Shown: positions 53,695 to 63,086 of the stretch, one piece after another
How the letters are laid out: the number at the start of each line of letters is the position of its first letter
How positions within the stretch are numbered: position 1 is the stretch's first letter
Source: Nonomuraea basaltis
GTDB lineage: Bacteria > Actinomycetota > Actinomycetes > Streptosporangiales > Streptosporangiaceae
Reading direction: 5' to 3'
Assembly (NCBI RefSeq): GCF_005893125.1
Contig: NZ_VCJS01000007.1
Coordinates: forward strand, 62,001-126,000
DNA: 64,000 bases
Notes under the pieces: model-generated
The model's input: only the letters and a program-made list of their open reading frames with translations
What the model was told of the DNA's origin: nothing
The model's database searches: none
Program-made: the position numbers and the translations under genes

Positions 53695-54588
53695 TCATTC
53701 CGTCGTCCGTTCTGGGATGTGGGCGAGCTTGTCGGGGTTGCTGACGACGTAGATGTCGCGCACGTGCCCGCCGTCGGCGTCCAGGTCGAGGACCATCACG
53801 GCGAACGGCGAGTCCCGCGCGAACACCACCGCGGAGGGCTCTCCGTTGACCTGCTGGTACCGGACTTCCGGGCCCTCGACGGTGCGCGCGTTGGCGACGA
53901 GCAGCCGGGCCACGTTGTCGCGGCCCTTGACGGGACGCGGGCCGCCTGCCGCCGACTTGCCTCCGCCGTCGGACCACAGCGTGACCTCGGGCGCGAGCAT
54001 CTCCATCAGCGCGGTCAGATCGCCGCCGAACGCGGCGTCGATGAACCGCTCGGTCACCCGCTGCTGCGTTCGCCGGTCGATCCGGGCCCGGGGGCGCCGG
54101 GCCCGAACATGCTCGCGGGACCGGTGCGCGATCTGGCGCACCGCCGCCGGCGTGCGATCGATCATGGCCGCGATCTCGGTGTGCGCGTAGGCGAACACCT
54201 CATGCAGGATGAACACCGCGCGCTCCAGAGGGGTGAGCGTTTCCAGTACCACCAGCAGCGCGAGCGACAGCGAGTCCGATCGCACCACGGGGTCGGCGGC
54301 GTCGCCGGAGGTGACGAGCGGTTCCGGCAGCCACGGCCCGACGTACGTCTCGCGGCGCCGGCGCAGTGCGGTCTGCTGGGCCAGAGCCTGGTTGACCGCG
54401 ATACGCACCAGGTACGCCCGAGGATGCTCGATCTGGCCCGGATCTCTGGAAGCCCACGACAACCAGGTCTCCTGGAGCACGTCCTCGGTGTCGGCGACAC
54501 TGCCCAGCATGTTGTAGACGATGGAGAACAACAGCTCACGGTGATCGGCGAACACCCGGGTGGCGTCGTCTGCCGCAGTGTCGGGCAT
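53695..54588 (-). CDS. ECF sigma factor, ECF41/SigJ type with SnoaL-like extension
   Basis: A 297-residue sigma factor. Region 2 has LFSIVYNMLGSVADTEDVLQETWLSW; region 4 has LTPLERAVFILHEVFAYAHTEIAAMIDRTPAAVRQIAHRSREHV. The C-terminal NTF2/SnoaL-like domain contains the ECF41 hallmarks DGGGKSAAGGPRPV and NPDKL. In ECF41 proteins this extension controls activity in place of a classic anti-sigma factor. AAGGAG places the start at ATG 54588 rather than the GTG 3 nt before. The usual COE oxidoreductase partner gene is absent here; a 57-residue gene follows instead. Confidence 0.93.
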   Translation of the reverse strand: MPDTAADDATRVFADHRELLFSIVYNMLGSVADTEDVLQETWLSWASRDPGQIEHPRAYLVRIAVNQALAQQTALRRRRETYVGPWLPEPLVTSGDAADPVVRSDSLSLALLVVLETLTPLERAVFILHEVFAYAHTEIAAMIDRTPAAVRQIAHRSREHVRARRPRARIDRRTQQRVTERFIDAAFGGDLTALMEMLAPEVTLWSDGGGKSAAGGPRPVKGRDNVARLLVANARTVEGPEVRYQQVNGEPSAVVFARDSPFAVMVLDLDADGGHVRDIYVVSNPDKLAHIPERTTE

Positions 54589-54627
54589 CACGGGACTCCT
54601 TGTCGGTGTGAACGCAGCTATGAGTCC

Positions 54628-54966
54628 TCAGCCGGTGCCGGTGTGACGTCTATCGGGAAAATGTGTCCCAGGTCTCACCCGCATGGAAATTCTTCGCCCG
54701 CGGCGCGACACCAACCCGGCCAGCGCGACCAAGGCGCCGATGATGACCACCGGGTGCCACACCACCTGGACGAACCTGCGCCTGTCGGCGGCCGGCAGGC
54801 AGGTGCGCACGAGCGGCCCGGCGATGGTGTTCCCGTACGTCAGAAATGCGGCTCGCACGCTGCTCCTGAGGCGTGGGTGGCGCCGCAGTCCAGCCCCGGC
54901 GAGCGGGATTTGACGCCCCGCGAGGGTGTGTATTTTTACGGATCTCCAATGGGGCCTCTTCGACAT
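54628..54966 (-). CDS. Possible small membrane protein or gene remnant
   Basis: A 112-codon frame with one convincing membrane segment (WHPVVIIGALVALAGLV) and a preceding RSSVRAAFLTYGNTIAGPLVRTCL stretch. No ribosome binding site at its ATG, and the two ends of the product look random. The rest of 54589-55035 holds nothing I can support. May be a decayed gene. Confidence 0.25.
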   Translation of the reverse strand: MSKRPHWRSVKIHTLAGRQIPLAGAGLRRHPRLRSSVRAAFLTYGNTIAGPLVRTCLPAADRRRFVQVVWHPVVIIGALVALAGLVSRRGRRISMRVRPGTHFPDRRHTGTG

Positions 54967-55035
54967 CCGGTGCGGCGTAGCGATCGAAAGACCGCATGAC
55001 AGCTAGACGCACCACGCATTCACTGAGAGGTCTTC

Positions 55036-55258
55036 ATGTTCAAGCGCACCCTCACCCTGTCCGGTCTGGCCCTCGCCTCCGGGGTTCTGCGAGCCCACCA
55101 CGGCCCGGCGAATCAGTTTCCAGGAGTCGCTGGTGTTCGAAGGGATCCACGAACAGAGCTACCGCGCGCTCGGCTACGAGCTCATCGACATCCCTGCCGG
55201 CGACCTCGAACATCGCCTCGCCGCGGTGAGCTCCGTGATCTCGTTGCACGCTTCATGA
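55036..55258 (+). pseudogene. Signal-peptide start abutting an AAA-ATPase fragment
   Basis: An ATG at 55036 with GAGAGG upstream begins MFKRTLTLSGLALASGVL, a secretion-signal-like start, after which that frame becomes meaningless. In a shifted frame, from about 55076, reads PPGFCEPTTARRISFQESLV then FEGIHEQSYRALGYELIDIP, ending at the TGA 55256-55258. The second part resembles the C terminus of small predicted AAA-family ATPases (the RRISFEESL...IHE.TYR..G pattern). So two unrelated gene ends meet, a deletion scar. Confidence 0.5.
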
Positions 55259-55271
55259 ACGACGCCTGGCG

Positions 55272-55385
55272 TCACGCGTCGGTGCGGGCCTCGATCCGGG
55301 CGAGGGCGTCGGCGCTCCAGCTCCATGTCATGTCGACGCCCTGGTAGGCGCCGGCGTCGATGGTGATGCGCTCGCGGGCGGTCAT
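55272..55385 (-). CDS. Short frame coupled to the arabinofuranosidase
   Basis: A 37-codon frame whose ATG overlaps the arabinofuranosidase stop as ATGA. Product [20 protein letters not shown] then [17 protein letters not shown] is more structured than a random frame. It ends 14 bp from the ATPase fragment, so it may be the stump of a longer gene cut at the same scar, or a genuine small protein. Confidence 0.4.
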   Translation of the reverse strand: MTARERITIDAGAYQGVDMTWSWSADALARIEARTDA

Positions 55386-56911
55386 GCGAGGCGTCCCTCC
55401 ACGGTGACGAAGGAGTGGGCGGGCAGGTGCACCCGCAGCCCGGTGCCGGTGGCCGTGATCTGCTCGTGGGAGCGGGGGGCGACGGCGCGGGGCGCCTCGG
55501 GCGTGTTGTGGGTCTGCGGTGACCCGGCGGTGAGGATCCGGGAGGCGACCTCGCCCAGGAGACCCCCGCGCAGGTCCAGCTCGACGTCGGCCGCGTCGGC
55601 CGCGTCCAGGTTGGACAGCGAGATGAGCACCCGGTCGTCCTTGCGGCTGGCCGACATCGAGACGGTCGCCAGAGTGTCCGGCCCGACCTCGCGGGCCGGC
55701 GCGTCCGAGAGGAGGTCGACGCGCAGCGAGGCGGCGTCCTGGTGTCCCTTGTTCATCTCGAACACGTGGTAGGTGGGCGTGAGGACGAGCGCCCCGGAGC
55801 CGGGGTCGGTAAGGATCATCGCCTGCAGCACGTTCACCGTCTGGGCGATGTTGGCCATCACCAGCCGGTCGGCGTGGCGGTGGAAGATGTCGAAGTGCAG
55901 GCTCGCCACCAGGGCGTCCCGAAGGGTGTTCTGCTGGTAGAGGAAGCCGGGGTTGGTGCCCGGCTCGACGTTCCACCACGTTCCCCACTCGTCCATGACC
56001 AGGCCCACGGTCTTGCTCGGGTCGTAGCAGTCCATCACGTTCGAGTGGCCAGTGAGGAGCTCGTCGGTGCGGGCGGCCTGGACCATGGTGCGGTAGTAGT
56101 CGTCGGTGTCGAACACCGTGGCGGCGCCCTTGTCCTCCCAGGTGCCGGAGACCGTGTAGTAGTGCAGCGACAGAGCCTGGAAGAACCCGCCAGGACGGCG
56201 CGCGCAGCCGAGCCGGCCGAGCGTCTTCATGAGCGTCTCCGTCCAGGTGTAGTCGTCGGAGTTCGCGCCCGCGGCGATGCGATACAGCCGGTTGCCGCCG
56301 TGGTCGCGGCAGAACGTGGCGTACCGGCGCGCCTCGTCGGCGTAGTGCTGGGCGGTCATGTTGCCCCCGCATCCCCAGGCCTCGTTGCCGATGCCCCAGA
56401 AGCGCACCCGCCAGGGTTCGTCCCGGCCGTTGGCCTTGCGCAGGCGGACCATGGGGGAGTCGCCGTCGCGGGTGAGGTACTCGACCCAGTCGCTCATCTC
56501 CTTGACCGTGCCGGAGCCCAGGTTGCCGTTGATGTAGGGCTCGGCCCCGAGCAGCTCGCACAGAGTCATGAACTCGTGTGTTCCGAAGTGGTTGTTCTCC
56601 TCGACGTTGCCCCAGTGCGTGTTCACCATCGCCGGACGCTGATCCTTGGGGCCGACGCCGTCCATCCAGTGGTACTCGTCGGCGAAGCAGCCACCGGGCC
56701 AGCGAAGGTTGGGGATGTTCAAGGCGCGCAGCGCTTCGACGACATCCAGGCGGATTCCGGCGGCGTTCGGAATGTCGCTGTCCTCGCCCACGTAGAACCC
56801 GCCGTAGACGCACCGGCCCAGGTGCTCGGCGAAATGGCCGTACAGATGCCTGCTGATCGCGGGGCCTTTGACGTCCACATTGATAACGGCGGACACGACA
56901 ACGTTGCTCAT
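55382..56911 (-). CDS. Alpha-N-arabinofuranosidase, glycoside hydrolase family 51
   Basis: A 509-residue cytoplasmic GH51 enzyme. [29 protein letters not shown] at the N terminus, [26 protein letters not shown] with the acid/base Glu177, and [10 protein letters not shown] with the nucleophile Glu308 are all intact; a C-terminal beta domain follows. It removes arabinofuranose from arabinoxylan or arabinan fragments. No signal peptide, so imported oligosaccharides are the substrate. GAAGGG precedes the ATG. With the decayed transporter locus it suggests a plant-cell-wall sugar niche. Confidence 0.95.
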   Translation of the reverse strand: MSNVVVSAVINVDVKGPAISRHLYGHFAEHLGRCVYGGFYVGEDSDIPNAAGIRLDVVEALRALNIPNLRWPGGCFADEYHWMDGVGPKDQRPAMVNTHWGNVEENNHFGTHEFMTLCELLGAEPYINGNLGSGTVKEMSDWVEYLTRDGDSPMVRLRKANGRDEPWRVRFWGIGNEAWGCGGNMTAQHYADEARRYATFCRDHGGNRLYRIAAGANSDDYTWTETLMKTLGRLGCARRPGGFFQALSLHYYTVSGTWEDKGAATVFDTDDYYRTMVQAARTDELLTGHSNVMDCYDPSKTVGLVMDEWGTWWNVEPGTNPGFLYQQNTLRDALVASLHFDIFHRHADRLVMANIAQTVNVLQAMILTDPGSGALVLTPTYHVFEMNKGHQDAASLRVDLLSDAPAREVGPDTLATVSMSASRKDDRVLISLSNLDAADAADVELDLRGGLLGEVASRILTAGSPQTHNTPEAPRAVAPRSHEQITATGTGLRVHLPAHSFVTVEGRLA

Positions 56912-57165
56912 GATGAAACCCTTCTCGTCATATCAATGAAATGATCACATGGTGCGAACGGCCCGGGTCCTGGCACAGGAAAACGGCGCGGGCGGCGGAG
57001 TGCAGCAGGCAGCCGACGACGTCGTACGTGAGCAGCGCCCCGACCGCACACTCGCCCGTCAACCACAGGACGACCGCGGCCGGTCGGCAAGGGGGGTGGC
57101 GGCCTCCCTCACTTCACCGATGCCCAGCCGGGCACCAGCCGGCGCAATCCGGCAAATCAGATGAT

Positions 57166-57576
57166 CTACCGTTGATCGCCCGCTAGAGGAAGTCCGCGTC
57201 CGAACACCCGCTCAACGGCGATGCGGGTAAGCCAGCCAAGGCCCGCGGTGAAGAGCGGCGGCCACACGATCGGCCCGAAGGTGTAACCGGCCAGCACCGC
57301 CAGCGGTATCCACACGCGGTGCACCGCCTGGAAGAGCAGCCCCGGCGGGCGGACCCCGGCCAGGCGGACCAGGTCGGGCAGAGCGAAGAACAGCAGCATG
57401 GCGGCCGTGGTCGGCAGGCCGTACTTGACGCTCTCGAAAACGGCGAACGCGGCCAGGAACAGCGCGAGCACCCCCCAGCCGATCCTCCGCATCCAACCGG
57501 CGACGCCAAGACGGCTGCCGGCTCCCGTGGCGCGCTGGGACGCGTCGTCCTGCGTGTGTTCGGTGGTCACTCCCAC
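57166..57576 (-). CDS. Small membrane protein (DUF4260-like)
   Basis: A 136-residue protein with three or four hydrophobic segments: GWGVLALFLAAFAVF, AAMLLFFALPDL, WIPLAVLAGYTFGPIVWPPLFTAGLGWL. The pattern LLFFALPDLVRLAG...AVHRVW resembles DUF4260. GTG start at 57576, weak ribosome site. Function unknown. The 235 bp between it and the GH51 gene hold nothing I can support. Confidence 0.6.
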   Translation of the reverse strand: MGVTTEHTQDDASQRATGAGSRLGVAGWMRRIGWGVLALFLAAFAVFESVKYGLPTTAAMLLFFALPDLVRLAGVRPPGLLFQAVHRVWIPLAVLAGYTFGPIVWPPLFTAGLGWLTRIAVERVFGRGLPLAGDQR

Positions 57577-57650
57577 AGCGTAGGCCAGGCAGTTGACGCC
57601 TAAACTCCGTTACGTTGCGTTTCGATCTTTCGGTCGGCTAAGGAGTGCTG

Positions 57651-58385
57651 ATGAGGCAAAACGTGCGCATTCCGCTGCCAGATGGCAGTGCACTGGCGGC
57701 GACGGTGGCACTGCCGGAGGGGACTCTACCTGCGGCCGGATGGCCGGGGATGGTGGTCGTCCACGAGATCTACGGCGTCGAACCGGACATGCTGGATGTG
57801 GTGGACCTGTTCGCCGAACATGGATACGCGGCGGTCTTACCTGATTTGTACAGCCACGGCACCAGAATCGGGTGCCTGTCGCGGGCCATGCACCAGTTCG
57901 CGACCGGTAAGCCGGGGCGGCCGGCCGCGGACATCGATGCCACCCGGCGATGGCTGGCCGGCCGCGAAGACGTCGACGGTGGCCGGCTCGGTGTGATCGG
58001 ATTCTGTATGGGCGGTGGGTTCGCCCTCGCGTACGCGGCGAGCGCGCCGCCCGGCGTGCGAGCCGCGTCGGTGAACTATGGCGCGGTTCCCCGGGACCAG
58101 GAAGAGCTGCGGCCGGTGTGTCCGGTCGTGGGTTCCTACGGCGGTCGCGACCAAGGGTTCCGGCCGCACGGCACGCGGCTGCAGCAGCACATGAGGGCGC
58201 TCGGAATCGAGCACGACGTCGAGATCTATCCGGCCGCCGGGCATTCCTTCATGACGGACGGCCATCATCCCATCGCGAAACTCGCGCTGTTCCCGCTGCG
58301 TCACGGCCTCGTCCGCCCAGCAGCGGACGACGCATGGCAGCGCACATTCGCCTTCTTCGACAAACATGTCGCGAACCATGAGTAG
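57651..58385 (+). CDS. Dienelactone hydrolase family protein
   Basis: A 244-residue alpha/beta hydrolase. GVIGFCMGGGFALAYA holds the catalytic Cys (about residue 119), SYGGRDQGF the Asp and AGHSFMTDG the His, the Cys-Asp-His triad of dienelactone hydrolases. Native substrates may be lactones of aromatic degradation or small esters. AGGAG at 57641-57645 selects ATG 57651 over a GTG two codons upstream. Confidence 0.9.
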   Translation: MRQNVRIPLPDGSALAATVALPEGTLPAAGWPGMVVVHEIYGVEPDMLDVVDLFAEHGYAAVLPDLYSHGTRIGCLSRAMHQFATGKPGRPAADIDATRRWLAGREDVDGGRLGVIGFCMGGGFALAYAASAPPGVRAASVNYGAVPRDQEELRPVCPVVGSYGGRDQGFRPHGTRLQQHMRALGIEHDVEIYPAAGHSFMTDGHHPIAKLALFPLRHGLVRPAADDAWQRTFAFFDKHVANHE

Positions 58386-58516
58386 CGCCGGCCAGCGGCG
58401 AGACATCTGTCGAGTGACGATGATCGCGCGGGTTACCATTCATCGATCCCAAATGTGCTGGGAGCGCCAGCGCGCGCTCGGCTCCGGCCCATGTCCGCGG
58501 CCGGGGCCCCGTCCGG

Positions 58517-58987
58517 TCAGGCCTGTGCGGTGATGTTGCTGGTGAGCCGCCGCAACAGGGTCTTGGTCTGCTCCATCTCCTCGTCGGTCAGTCCCATGAT
58601 GGCGTCCAGGGAGGGGACCAGGACGCGGGCGCGCCGGCGCAGGTCCGTGCCCTCGTCGGTGAGCGACACCTGGACCTGCCGTTCGTCGTCGGTGCGGCGG
58701 CGGCGGACCACCAGGCCGTTCGCCTCCAGGCGCTTGAGCAGGGGAGTCAGGGTCCCGTAGTCGAGGTGGAGCTTGGCGCCGAGGCCCTTGACCGAGGACG
58801 GGCCGTTCTCGTACAGCGCGACCAGGACCAGGTATTGCGGGTAGGTCAAACCGATGTCGTCGAGCAGCGGCCGGTAGGCGTTGGTCACCGCGCGGTGCGC
58901 GGAGTACAGGATGAAGCACAGGAACTCGTCCAGGCGCAGGAATTCCTCCTCCTGGGCCTCGGCCTCGGCGGCACGTGTGGATGGCAT
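58517..58987 (-). CDS. MarR family regulator, OhrR-like
   Basis: A 156-residue winged-helix regulator. DEFLCFILYSAHRAVTNAYR matches the OhrR N-terminal helix whose Cys senses organic peroxides; LTYPQYLVLVALYENGPSSVKGLGAKLHLDYGTLTPLLKRLEANGLVVRRR is the DNA-binding core. GAAGG precedes ATG 58987; a longer start at 59035 is less likely. It is divergent from two hydrolase genes, with palindromes in between. Confidence 0.88.
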   Translation of the reverse strand: MPSTRAAEAEAQEEEFLRLDEFLCFILYSAHRAVTNAYRPLLDDIGLTYPQYLVLVALYENGPSSVKGLGAKLHLDYGTLTPLLKRLEANGLVVRRRRTDDERQVQVSLTDEGTDLRRRARVLVPSLDAIMGLTDEEMEQTKTLLRRLTSNITAQA

Positions 58988-59135
58988 GGGGGCCTTCTCT
59001 CTGCTCGTGTCTTCGGCGTTCGTGTTGTGAGGCATCGCTTCGGGGCCGTCTCTGCCGAGGAGCAGAGGTGTCCTGCCCGTTCTCCGTGGCCATCGTACCT
59101 CTTTCAGAGCTCAAAAGTTAATGTCGCACATTTAA

Positions 59136-59147
59136 CTTGTGCACAAG
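59136..59147. promoter_or_regulatory. Palindrome between OhrR-like regulator and hydrolases
   Basis: CTTGTGCACAAG, a perfect 12-bp palindrome. Just left of it (59115-59137) is a looser inverted repeat with AGTTAA/TTAACT arms around TGTCGCACA. Both are typical places for a MarR-family dimer to bind. Confidence 0.55.
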
Positions 59148-59249
59148 GTAATCGTGCCCTAGTGTCTTGCCCAGCTGAGAGAGGGGGCGCACCGGCCACC
59201 GGAGCAGCCCCCAACCCCGCAGCCTCTACCACCGGCAAGGAGCACGAAG

Positions 59250-60221
59250 ATGTCCGACAACCACGCCAGCCCCGCCCCCGTCCTCGAGCCCGCCGCCGCC
59301 GCGTTCGTCCAGGCCACCGCCACCCCGCCGTTCCTGTTCCAGGTGCCGCCGGCGGAGGGGCGCGCCGCGGTGGACGGGGTCCAGTCCGGCGAGATCGTCA
59401 AGCCCGAGGTCGACGAGGAGTGGATCACCGTCGAGGGCGGCCCGACCGGATCGGTCAAGGCACGCATCGTCAAGCCGAAGGGAGTCACCGGCCCCCTCCC
59501 GGTCGTCATCTACATCCACGGCGCCGGATGGGTCTTCGGCAACGCCCACACGCACGACCGCCTGGTCCGGGAGCTCGCCGTCGGCGCCGGCGCCGCCGTG
59601 GTCTTCTCCGAGTACGACCGCTCGCCCGAGCATCGCTACCCGGTCGCCATCGAGCAGAACTACGCGGTCGCCCGCTGGGTGGTCACCGAGGGGGCCGGCA
59701 AGGGCCTGGACGCCTCCCGCATCGCCGTGGCCGGCGACTCCGTCGGTGGCAACATGGCCGCCGCCCTGACGCTGATGGCCAAGGAGCGCGGGGACGTGCC
59801 GCTGGTCCAGCAGGTGCTCTTCTACCCGGTCACCGACGCCGGCTTCGACACCGGCTCCTACCACCAGTTCGCCGAGGGCTACTTCCTGCGCCGCGACGCC
59901 ATGCAGTGGTTCTGGGACCAGTACACCACCGACGAGAGCCGGCGGGCGCAGATCACCGCCTCCCCGCTGCGCGCCACCACCGAGCAACTCACCGGGCTGC
60001 CGCCGGCCCTGATCATCACCGCCGAGGCCGACGTCCTGCGCGACGAGGGCGAGGCCTACGCCGCCAAACTGCGCGCCGCGGGCGTCCCGGTCATCGCCAC
60101 CCGCTACCTCGGCATCATCCACGACTTCGTGATGCTCAACCCCCTGCGCGAGACGCACGCCGCCCAGGCCGCCATCGACCAGGCCGTCCGCACCCTGCGT
60201 ACCGCCCTGCACAAGAGCTGA
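59250..60221 (+). CDS. Alpha/beta hydrolase, HSL/acetyl-esterase type
   Basis: A 323-residue esterase. VVIYIHGAGWVFG is a variant of the HGGG oxyanion motif, VAGDSVGGNMAAAL carries the nucleophile Ser164, ADVLRDEGEAYA the Asp and GIIHDFVMLNP the His. The family hydrolyses short esters. AAGGAG precedes the ATG. Divergent from the OhrR-like regulator and 101 bp before a second, exported hydrolase, suggesting joint control. Confidence 0.9.
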   Translation: MSDNHASPAPVLEPAAAAFVQATATPPFLFQVPPAEGRAAVDGVQSGEIVKPEVDEEWITVEGGPTGSVKARIVKPKGVTGPLPVVIYIHGAGWVFGNAHTHDRLVRELAVGAGAAVVFSEYDRSPEHRYPVAIEQNYAVARWVVTEGAGKGLDASRIAVAGDSVGGNMAAALTLMAKERGDVPLVQQVLFYPVTDAGFDTGSYHQFAEGYFLRRDAMQWFWDQYTTDESRRAQITASPLRATTEQLTGLPPALIITAEADVLRDEGEAYAAKLRAAGVPVIATRYLGIIHDFVMLNPLRETHAAQAAIDQAVRTLRTALHKS

Positions 60222-60322
60222 ACCCGCCTGGGGCGCGGCAGGAGCGCATTGAACGCGGCGCACCCGCGACCGCACCACCGCAAGATCTTCATTCGTCTGC
60301 GACCACCCTCAAGGAGAACGTC

Positions 60323-61174
60323 ATGTTCGGTTCCTCTCGCACCCGCTCGACCGTCCGTGCCCTCGCCGCCGTGGCCCTCGGTCCGATCGTGGCCGGCTCG
60401 CTGCTGGCCGCCGGCGCACTGAGCGCCGCCGCCGCCCCGCAGAAGGCCGAGACGGCCAAGGCCAAGCCGACCATCGTGCTCGTCCACGGCGCCTTCGCCG
60501 ACGCCTCCAGCTGGTCCGACGTCATCCGGCGCCTGCAGCGCGACGGCTACCCCGTCCTCGCCACGGCCAACCCGCTGCGCGGGCTGAGCGATGACGCCGC
60601 CTACGTGCGCAGCGTCCTGGACACCGTGGAGGGGCCGGTGGTCCTGGTCGGCCACTCCTACGGCGGCTCGGTCATCACCCAGGCCGCCGCCGGGGACCCG
60701 GACGTCAAGGCGCTGGTCTACATCGCCGCGTTCATCCCCGACGCCGGCGAGAGCGCCGGTGAGCTGGCCGGCAAGTTCCCCGGCAGCACCCTGGGGGAGA
60801 CCCTGAGCACCGCCCCCTACCCGCTGCCCGGCGGCGGCACCGGCACCGAGCTGACCATCAAGCAGGACAAGTTCCGCAACCAGTTCGCCGCCGACGTGCC
60901 CGCCACCACCGCCGCGATCATGGCGGCCACCCAGCGGCCGGTCTCCACCCTCGCGCTGGAGGAGAAGGCCACCAAGGCCGCCTGGAAGGACATCCGCTCC
61001 TACGCCCTGATCGCCGGCAAGGATCAGAACATCCCGCCCAAGGCCCAGCAGTGGATGGCCGAGCGCGCCGACGCCCGCACCGTCACCGTCGAGGACGCCT
61101 CGCACGCGATCTCGGTCTCCGAGCCCGAAGTGGTCACCGACCTCATCCGCCGCGCGGCCCGCGACACCCGCTGA
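60323..61174 (+). CDS. Exported alpha/beta hydrolase
   Basis: A 283-residue hydrolase with a signal peptide (residues 1-38, ending ALSAAAA). IVLVHGAFADASSW, VLVGHSYGGSVIT (nucleophile Ser), and EDASHAISVSEPE (His) are the salicylate-esterase/haloperoxidase-like pattern seen in many actinobacterial exported hydrolases. AAGGAG at 60311-60316 fixes the ATG. It follows the cytoplasmic esterase and precedes a strong terminator. Confidence 0.9.
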   Translation: MFGSSRTRSTVRALAAVALGPIVAGSLLAAGALSAAAAPQKAETAKAKPTIVLVHGAFADASSWSDVIRRLQRDGYPVLATANPLRGLSDDAAYVRSVLDTVEGPVVLVGHSYGGSVITQAAAGDPDVKALVYIAAFIPDAGESAGELAGKFPGSTLGETLSTAPYPLPGGGTGTELTIKQDKFRNQFAADVPATTAAIMAATQRPVSTLALEEKATKAAWKDIRSYALIAGKDQNIPPKAQQWMAERADARTVTVEDASHAISVSEPEVVTDLIRRAARDTR

Positions 61175-61613
61175 CACACCACGGGCCGTCACCGCCGATG
61201 GCCCGCACCCGGTCACCGAAGGCGACCTCCCATCGGAGGCCGCCTTCGGCCGTTCCCCCCGATCTTCACAGAACCTCCGTGTGCACCCGCTCCTCACTCC
61301 CGCGCCTACGGGCTCTCCGCCCGACCCAGCGGGGTTCAGCGGGCGGCGGAACGGACAGCGCCGGCGCGGCCGCGCTCACCGGTGCCCCCGCCAAGACCAT
61401 GGCCACCGGCCCGAATTCCGAACAGCTCTTCGCCGCCCGGTGCGCCGCGGCCTGGTGGACGTCCTTGCCGGGGTCACGACCGGTGGCAGGATCGACCCCG
61501 CGTGGAGAAGTGCGTCTTGATCTCAGGGGGGCGGGTTTACGCGACTTGCTCACTGGGTCTGACATTTCCCGCTATGGTGCCGAAGATCCCCATACGCTGG
61601 TCACAGGAGTCCC
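61175..61613. other. Intergenic region before the kinase pair
   Basis: About 440 bp. It begins with a strong hairpin (61216-61249); the remainder holds no supported gene and should include the kinase promoter. Open frames on both strands here are Arg/Ala/Pro-rich with no ribosome binding site. Confidence 0.6.
61216..61249 (+). terminator. Strong intrinsic hairpin downstream of the hydrolase pair
   Basis: Fifteen-nt arms CCGAAGGCGACCTCC and GGAGGCCGCCTTCGG with one mismatch and a CATC loop, 41 bp after the hydrolase stop. Confidence 0.8.
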
Positions 61614-63086
61614 ATGTCGTACGTCGAACCCCTCCGGGAAGGCGACCCCACTGCCGTGGGGCCCTACCGGCTGTTCGGGCGTCTGGGCGCGGGCGGCCAA
61701 GGGGTGGTCTACCTGGGCCAGGGGCCCGACGGCAGGCCGGTCGCTGTCAAAGTGCTGCGTGAGGGACTCGCCGACGAGCGCTTCGCCAAGGAGATCGACG
61801 CGGCGCGCCGGGTGGAGCCGTTCTGCATCGCTCAGGTGCTCGATGCTTCGCTGAGCGGCCGGCCGTACATCGTGACCGAGTATGTCGAGGGGCCTTCGCT
61901 CCAGCAGGCCGGCCGCCACGTCGGCGCCGACCTGCAGCGGCTCGCGGTGGCGACCGCGACCGCACTGGCGGCCGTTCATCAGGCGGGCATCGTCCATCGC
62001 GACTTCAAGCCCGCCAACGTGCTGCTCGGACAGGGCGGACCCCGGGTGATCGACTTCGGGATTGCCCGGTCTGTCGAATCGGCGCTGACGGCTACAAGCA
62101 GCATCGTGGGGACGCCCGCGTACATGGCGCCGGAGCAGCTCGCCGGGGAGCGGATCGGGCCGGCCGTCGACGTGTTCGCGTGGGCGTCGGTGATCGTGTT
62201 CGCCGCCACCGGGGTGCCTCCGTTCGGTGAGGACTCACTGCCCGCGGTGATCAATCGGATCCTGCACAACGAGCCGCAGCTCGGCGACCTGCCGCAACCG
62301 TTGCGCACGATCGTGCTGTCCTGCCTGGCCAAGGATCCGGCGCGCCGGCCGGCCATGCGGGACGTGTTGCTGCAGCTCCTGGGTGGACAGGCCCCCGGAC
62401 GCCCGGAGGGTGCCGATGGCCGCGGTCCGTCCACGGTTCCCGGGCGGCGGCGGCGCGGGAGCAGGACGGCAGTCGTCGCGGGCGTCTCCGCTGTGGGGGC
62501 GCTGGCGGTGGCGGGCGCCATCGCCTGGGGGGCCACGAGCGTCTGGGGTCTTCTCCAGCAACCGCGACCGAGTACGCAGGCACTGGCGTTCACCTCAGCC
62601 GGGACGCCGACGCCGACGCCGACGAAAACGCACCAGCGCCCGAAAAAGACCAAAAGTCCGTCAACGGCGAAACCGTCGACCACGACGAAGCCGACCGTGA
62701 GGCGGACCGCGAAGCCGACTCAGTCCGCTCCCAGACCGACGACCTCATCGGCGCGGCCCTCCTCGGGGAGCGGTTCCTTCCGGATCGTGTGGGTGCGAGT
62801 CATCGGTCCCAGGGAGGCCGACTCCCCGGAGTGCGTGTTCAACCATGGCAACATCTCCGGCCTGGTTGAGGGGACCAAACTGGCCACCACGTTCCGCTAC
62901 GAATGGATCCTCGACGGACGGGTGGTGTCGCGCTCCGAGGGCGTCATCGCCGAAACCCACACCCGGCAGGTCGTCGGCCCGCTCGTGCAGTCGGACGGCC
63001 CTCACCAGGTCACCCTCCGCATCACCTCGCCGGCGACGGTGTCGAAGAGGTTCTCGTTCACCATCTGCCCGAGTGGGACCGATTGA
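61614..63086 (+). CDS. Transmembrane serine/threonine protein kinase
   Basis: A 490-residue PknB-type kinase. GRLGAGGQGVVYLG is the ATP loop, VAVKVL has Lys46, IVHRDFKPANVLL the catalytic loop (Asp130), VIDFGIA the DFG, and GTPAYMAPEQLAG the activation segment end. A membrane helix lies near residues 284-310, then a Thr/Pro/Lys-rich linker and a small extracytoplasmic domain with two Cys (ECVFNHG, FTICPSG). It senses an outside signal and phosphorylates cytoplasmic targets. AGGAG precedes the ATG. Its stop overlaps a second kinase (TGATG). Confidence 0.94.
   Translation: MSYVEPLREGDPTAVGPYRLFGRLGAGGQGVVYLGQGPDGRPVAVKVLREGLADERFAKEIDAARRVEPFCIAQVLDASLSGRPYIVTEYVEGPSLQQAGRHVGADLQRLAVATATALAAVHQAGIVHRDFKPANVLLGQGGPRVIDFGIARSVESALTATSSIVGTPAYMAPEQLAGERIGPAVDVFAWASVIVFAATGVPPFGEDSLPAVINRILHNEPQLGDLPQPLRTIVLSCLAKDPARRPAMRDVLLQLLGGQAPGRPEGADGRGPSTVPGRRRRGSRTAVVAGVSAVGALAVAGAIAWGATSVWGLLQQPRPSTQALAFTSAGTPTPTPTKTHQRPKKTKSPSTAKPSTTTKPTVRRTAKPTQSAPRPTTSSARPSSGSGSFRIVWVRVIGPREADSPECVFNHGNISGLVEGTKLATTFRYEWILDGRVVSRSEGVIAETHTRQVVGPLVQSDGPHQVTLRITSPATVSKRFSFTICPSGTD
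61781..61972 (+). repeat. Segment nearly identical to 63247-63438 in the next kinase
   Basis: Over 192 bp the two kinase genes differ at only about seven bases, while flanking parts of the same genes diverge clearly. Encodes the region from FAKEIDAARRVEPF to the start of the catalytic loop. Confidence 0.85.

Noticed and set aside
61266..61565. 99-codon minus-strand frame before the kinase
   Set aside because: Low-complexity Arg/Ala/Pro product without a ribosome site.
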